Shown here: positions 47,990 through 50,836 of the stretch, piece after piece
Numbering within the stretch: position 1 is the first letter of the stretch
Layout: each line of letters begins with the position of its first letter
Source: Akkermansia sp.
GTDB taxonomy: Bacteria > Verrucomicrobiota > Verrucomicrobiia > Verrucomicrobiales > Akkermansiaceae
Assembly: GCA_017555025.1 (NCBI GenBank)
Contig: JAFZHC010000023.1
Span: 1-50,836 of the forward strand
Reading direction: 5' to 3'
Length of the DNA stretch: 50,836 nt
Translations under genes and position numbers: made by a program
Notes under the pieces: generated by a model
The model's database searches: none
Told to the model about the DNA's origin: nothing
What the model saw: only the letters and a program-made list of their open reading frames with translations

Positions 47990-49456
47990 TCAACTGTTAA
48001 TTTTTTCGACAATCGATGTGGTGGAAAAGCCATCCACTCTTGGCAACTCTACAGCCTTACCGCCGTACGACTCAACAAGCTGTCCCTCAGGCCACTTCTC
48101 AATGGGATAACCTTCTTTGGCGATAACATCCGGACGAAGTTTTTCAATAAGCGGTAAGGCTGTGTCATCTTCAAAAATGACAACATAACTGACCGGTTTG
48201 AGGGCTGCAACCATGGCAGAGCGGGCCATTTCATTATTGACAGGACGGGTCGGTCCCTTAAGGCGACGAACAGAGGCATCGCTATTAAGCCCCACAAAAA
48301 GGACATCGCACAAGTCACGAGCACGCTCAAAGGAACTGAGATGACCGGGATGCAAAATATCAAAGCAACCATTGGTAAAACCAATAATCATTCCCTGCTC
48401 GCGTAATTCATTAGCCAACTGAGTAGCAGCAGCCACAGTAAGAACACCAGCCTGTTCCTTGTGTTCCAGTTTACGCTTAAGCTCATCACATGTTACGCAG
48501 GCCGTTCCGAACTTACCCACAACGATACCAGAGGCAGCGTTTGCAATTTTCATTGCCTGTTTCATGGAAACACCGGTTGCCAATGCAGCCCCAAGTACTG
48601 CGAGAGACGTATCACCGGCACCGGAAACATCAAACACTTCTTTAGCCTCCGTGGGTATCCATTTGTAGGACTCATCTTCCCGACCGGGTATGTAAAGCAT
48701 ACCATATTCGCTCAATGTCACCAACAAGTTCTCTACACCGTAACGCTTGCAGACAGCTCTACCGGCAGCAACAGCGGCATCGGCAAACCCGGGAGCCGCA
48801 GGGTCAAAACTCTGACCGGTCACTCCTTCAAATTCCTTTCGGTTAGGCTTCACCAGCGTTGCTCCGCGATAAATAGTGTAATCCGTTGTCTTGGGGTCAA
48901 CTATAACCTTGCAACCGGCTTTTCGACTCAGCTCGATAACAGCCGGAGTAAAGCGTTCATCAAACAAACCTTTGCCATAGTCTGAAAGCAACACCATGTC
49001 CGTCTCTTTCAAGCGAGCCTCTATTTTAGCAAGCATTCCGGCAAGGGCATCATCCGGCAGCTGCAGAGGCACCTCTCGATCCACGCGCAGCAAATGTTGG
49101 CGACCGGAAACATAACGAGTTTTCACCGAAGTACTATACCCTGGCAATTCCAGCAAGGTATCGCACTCAGCGCCAAGCTCCGTCATATAGTTACGCAAGG
49201 CAGCGCCATCGGCATCCTGTCCGACTACTCCGACAAACGATGTCTGACAACCCAAACTACACAGGTTAGCAACCACATTACCAGCGCCACCAAGCATGCA
49301 GCGTTGCCGCTGTTCAAGCAACACTGGAACCGGTGCCTCAGGTGACAGTCGGTTTGTTTTACCGTACACAAAAATATCGAGCATCATATCCCCCACGCAC
49401 ATGACACGCATGCTGGGGAAAACGTCTACATAGGAATATAAGTTAGCTATCGGCAT
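47990..49456 (-). CDS. hldE: Bifunctional heptose 7-phosphate kinase / heptose 1-phosphate adenylyltransferase
   Basis: A 488-aa fusion of a ribokinase-like kinase (residues 1-~325) and a nucleotidyltransferase (~345-488). The kinase has VMCVGDMMLDIFVYG, GGAGNVVANLCSLG, LSDYGKGLF and the catalytic DVSGAGDTSLAVLGAAL. The transferase has FTNGCFDILHPGHLSSFERA with the HxGH motif, and RPDVIAKEGYPIEKWPEG. ATG 49456 is preferred over TTG 49465. It is the first gene of the operon, with its own promoter, and divergent from hldD. Confidence 0.96.
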   Translation of the reverse strand: MPIANLYSYVDVFPSMRVMCVGDMMLDIFVYGKTNRLSPEAPVPVLLEQRQRCMLGGAGNVVANLCSLGCQTSFVGVVGQDADGAALRNYMTELGAECDTLLELPGYSTSVKTRYVSGRQHLLRVDREVPLQLPDDALAGMLAKIEARLKETDMVLLSDYGKGLFDERFTPAVIELSRKAGCKVIVDPKTTDYTIYRGATLVKPNRKEFEGVTGQSFDPAAPGFADAAVAAGRAVCKRYGVENLLVTLSEYGMLYIPGREDESYKWIPTEAKEVFDVSGAGDTSLAVLGAALATGVSMKQAMKIANAASGIVVGKFGTACVTCDELKRKLEHKEQAGVLTVAAATQLANELREQGMIIGFTNGCFDILHPGHLSSFERARDLCDVLFVGLNSDASVRRLKGPTRPVNNEMARSAMVAALKPVSYVVIFEDDTALPLIEKLRPDVIAKEGYPIEKWPEGQLVESYGGKAVELPRVDGFSTTSIVEKINS

Positions 49457-49499
49457 ATCGATCAATTCAAGCGGTAAATACTCGTTATTACTGGACTAC

Positions 49500-49528
49500 A
49501 CTATACATCAACTCCACCTTCAAGTCAA
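49500..49528 (-). promoter_or_regulatory. Promoter of the heptose operon
   Basis: Minus strand: TTGACT (49528-49523), a 17-bp spacer and TATAGT (49505-49500). The leader to ATG 49456 is about 37 bases. Confidence 0.75.
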
Positions 49529-49590
49529 CATAAAACATACCCCCATGCCGGCAAAGGGCTCTAAAATCTGGAGAGAAAGTAAAAAAAAGC

Positions 49591-49618
49591 TCGCCAACCC
49601 CGCGCAGTATGTTATACT
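49591..49618 (+). promoter_or_regulatory. Candidate promoter of hldD
   Basis: TCGCCA (49591-49596), a 16-bp spacer and TATACT (49613-49618). The leader is about 26 bases to ATG 49651. Confidence 0.55.
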
Positions 49619-49650
49619 CAGAGCCGAAGTTTAAACTCGTAACCCAAATC

Positions 49651-50637
49651 ATGATTATCGTGACCGGAGGAGCCGGCTTTATCGGCTCATGTATTGTGGC
49701 CGCCCTGCAGAAGGCCGGTAAGAAAGATCTCGTTGTAGTCGATTATCTCGGTACGGATGAGAAGTGGAAAAATATCGCAAAGCGAGAGCTGGCAGCCTGC
49801 GTGCATCCCGACGATTTCGAAGCATTCCTGAAAAAACATGAGGGTCAGGTGGAAGCCATCATCCACATGGGAGCTATTTCCTCAACAACGGAGACGGATG
49901 CCGATCTCATTAACAAATCAAACTTTGTGCTCAGCTGGAAACTTTGGGAATACTGCCGAGATAACGGATGCAGCTTTATTTATGCCTCATCTGCAGCGAC
50001 CTATGGCGATGGAGAGCTCGGATTCTCTGATTGTGACTCGCAGGAACATCTCAATGCTCTTCGCCCCCTCAACTGCTATGGTTGGAGCAAAGCAGTTTTT
50101 GACCGCAAGATTGCTCGCGAGCGCGATGAAAACCGCCCGACACCGCCTCAATATGCCGGACTCAAATTCTTCAATGTGTATGGCCCCAACGAGTACCATA
50201 AGGGCTCAATGAAAAGTGTTGTAGCACACATCTTCCCCATAGCCAAAGCCAATGAAGAAGTGAAACTGTTCAAGAGTTACCACCCGGACTACAAAGATGG
50301 CTGGCAATTGAGAGATTTTGTATGGGTAGGTGACATTGTAAATGTTATCATGTGGTTGTTGGAGAATCCCCAGGTCAGCGGATTGTTCAATATCGGAGCC
50401 GGAGAAGCCCGCTCATTCTACGACTTGGCTGCCTCCACGTTCCGCGCCCTCGGCCTGGAACCCAAGATTGGCTACAAAGACATGCCTGAATCTTTGCGTC
50501 CGAAGTATCAGTACTACACCAAGGCGGACATCAGTAAACTGCGTGAAATGGGCTATACAACGCCTATGACACCGCTGGAAGAAGGGGTTCGTCTTTACGT
50601 GCAGGAGTACCTCAACACCTGCGATCCCTACATGTAA
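49651..50637 (+). CDS. hldD: ADP-L-glycero-D-manno-heptose 6-epimerase
   Basis: A 328-aa extended short-chain dehydrogenase/reductase that completes ADP-heptose synthesis. The Rossmann motif IIVTGGAGFIGSCIV binds NADP. The active site has YASSAATYGDGELGF and CYGWSKAVFD, and the family hallmark KFFNVYGPNEYHKGSM follows. LRDFVWVGDIVNVIMWLL is the C-terminal helix. ATG 49651 starts directly at the Rossmann strand; ATG 49609 would overlap the promoter. It is divergent from hldE, so all enzymes from sedoheptulose 7-phosphate to ADP-L-heptose are within 5 kb. Confidence 0.95.
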   Translation: MIIVTGGAGFIGSCIVAALQKAGKKDLVVVDYLGTDEKWKNIAKRELAACVHPDDFEAFLKKHEGQVEAIIHMGAISSTTETDADLINKSNFVLSWKLWEYCRDNGCSFIYASSAATYGDGELGFSDCDSQEHLNALRPLNCYGWSKAVFDRKIARERDENRPTPPQYAGLKFFNVYGPNEYHKGSMKSVVAHIFPIAKANEEVKLFKSYHPDYKDGWQLRDFVWVGDIVNVIMWLLENPQVSGLFNIGAGEARSFYDLAASTFRALGLEPKIGYKDMPESLRPKYQYYTKADISKLREMGYTTPMTPLEEGVRLYVQEYLNTCDPYM

Positions 50638-50663
50638 CAGATTACAAACAAAACCATTCTTGG

Positions 50664-50692
50664 CGAGGAGCATACAATATGCTCCTCGTTTC
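50664..50692 (+). terminator. Terminator after hldD
   Basis: A perfect 11-bp stem CGAGGAGCATA/TATGCTCCTCG around CAA, followed by TTTCTTT. Confidence 0.88.
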
Positions 50693-50748
50693 TTTGGGTC
50701 TGTTTCAGATTTGCTGATGCCTAGGTAACCCTTTGCTGACAAAAAAAG

Positions 50749-50836
50749 TGGCAGTCCACTCTTGCTTGTCTTCGTAACACTCGTTACAAAGGGTTGATGA
50801 TAAAAGAAATCTACAAACAAAAGGGCTGGACTGCCA
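50749..50836. repeat. Nested inverted repeats at the window end
   Basis: TGGCAGTCCA (50749-50758) returns inverted as TGGACTGCCA (50827-50836), the last bases of the window. Inside, GTAAC-ACTC-GTTAC forms a small hairpin, and AACCCTTTG (about 50728) pairs with CAAAGGGTT (about 50788). The region has no gene. It may be the edge of a repeat or small element that continues beyond the window. Confidence 0.5.

Overview
The window is 50.8 kb of a gene-dense bacterial chromosome of moderately high GC content. It most likely comes from the Verrucomicrobiota, and the secreted-protein repertoire suggests an Akkermansiaceae-like member. The best lineage marker is the 131-aa protein at 26660-27055, which resembles the Verrucomicrobia/Planctomycetes-restricted Minf_1886 (TIGR04138) family. 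A complete ADP-heptose pathway shows a Gram-negative envelope with a heptose-containing glycan. menA and menC indicate menaquinone respiration. No rRNA, CRISPR array, prophage or defence island is visible.

Layout. 1-3.1 kb: two tandem Sel1-repeat paralogues, the first cut by the window edge and carrying a Pro/Glu 18-bp tandem repeat. 3.3-8.7 kb: 3D-domain wall protein, alanine racemase, a small acidic secreted protein, and an amidase-recG pair. 8.9-10.2 kb: a Y1 (HUH) transposase flanked by inverted REP-like palindromes, followed by an array of the same palindromes and larger CGAGGGG-ended hairpins. 10.2-13.2 kb: ankyrin protein, hisG-hisIE. 13.2-13.5 kb: a second palindrome array. 13.5-17.2 kb: two large secreted proteins of unknown function. 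17.4-23.4 kb: lysS, a lipoprotein, argD divergent from pyrC-DUF3820-menA. 23.4-30.5 kb: tRNA-Arg, ybeY, tadA, OsmC, tRNA-Leu, aroD, Minf_1886-agmatine deiminase, rnhC, HU. 30.7-34.4 kb: tRNA-Lys, tRNA-Glu, a SurA/PpiD-like membrane protein and a POT peptide transporter. 34.5-42.2 kb: SGNH hydrolase, BASS transporter, menC, ZupT, NUDIX plus two GYF_2/CD225-like membrane proteins, ilvE. 42.3-45.8 kb: rnc divergent from ftsH-rsfS. 46-50.6 kb: hldE-gmhA-gmhB-glycosyltransferase divergent from hldD.

Most of the window is housekeeping. The strongest non-routine signal concerns promoters. At least seven unrelated genes have a sigma-70-like promoter (-35, 17-bp spacer, -10) whose -10 box ends exactly 6 bp before the start codon, so transcription should begin at or next to the A of ATG and give leaderless mRNAs. 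Several more have a gap of 8-10 bp. This geometry fixes many start codons, several of them different from the longest possible reading frame. The -35 box is often TTGCnA rather than TTGACA. The second non-routine signal is the transposase/REP system with its two composite palindrome arrays. All functional names rest on motif recognition by eye; no database search was possible.
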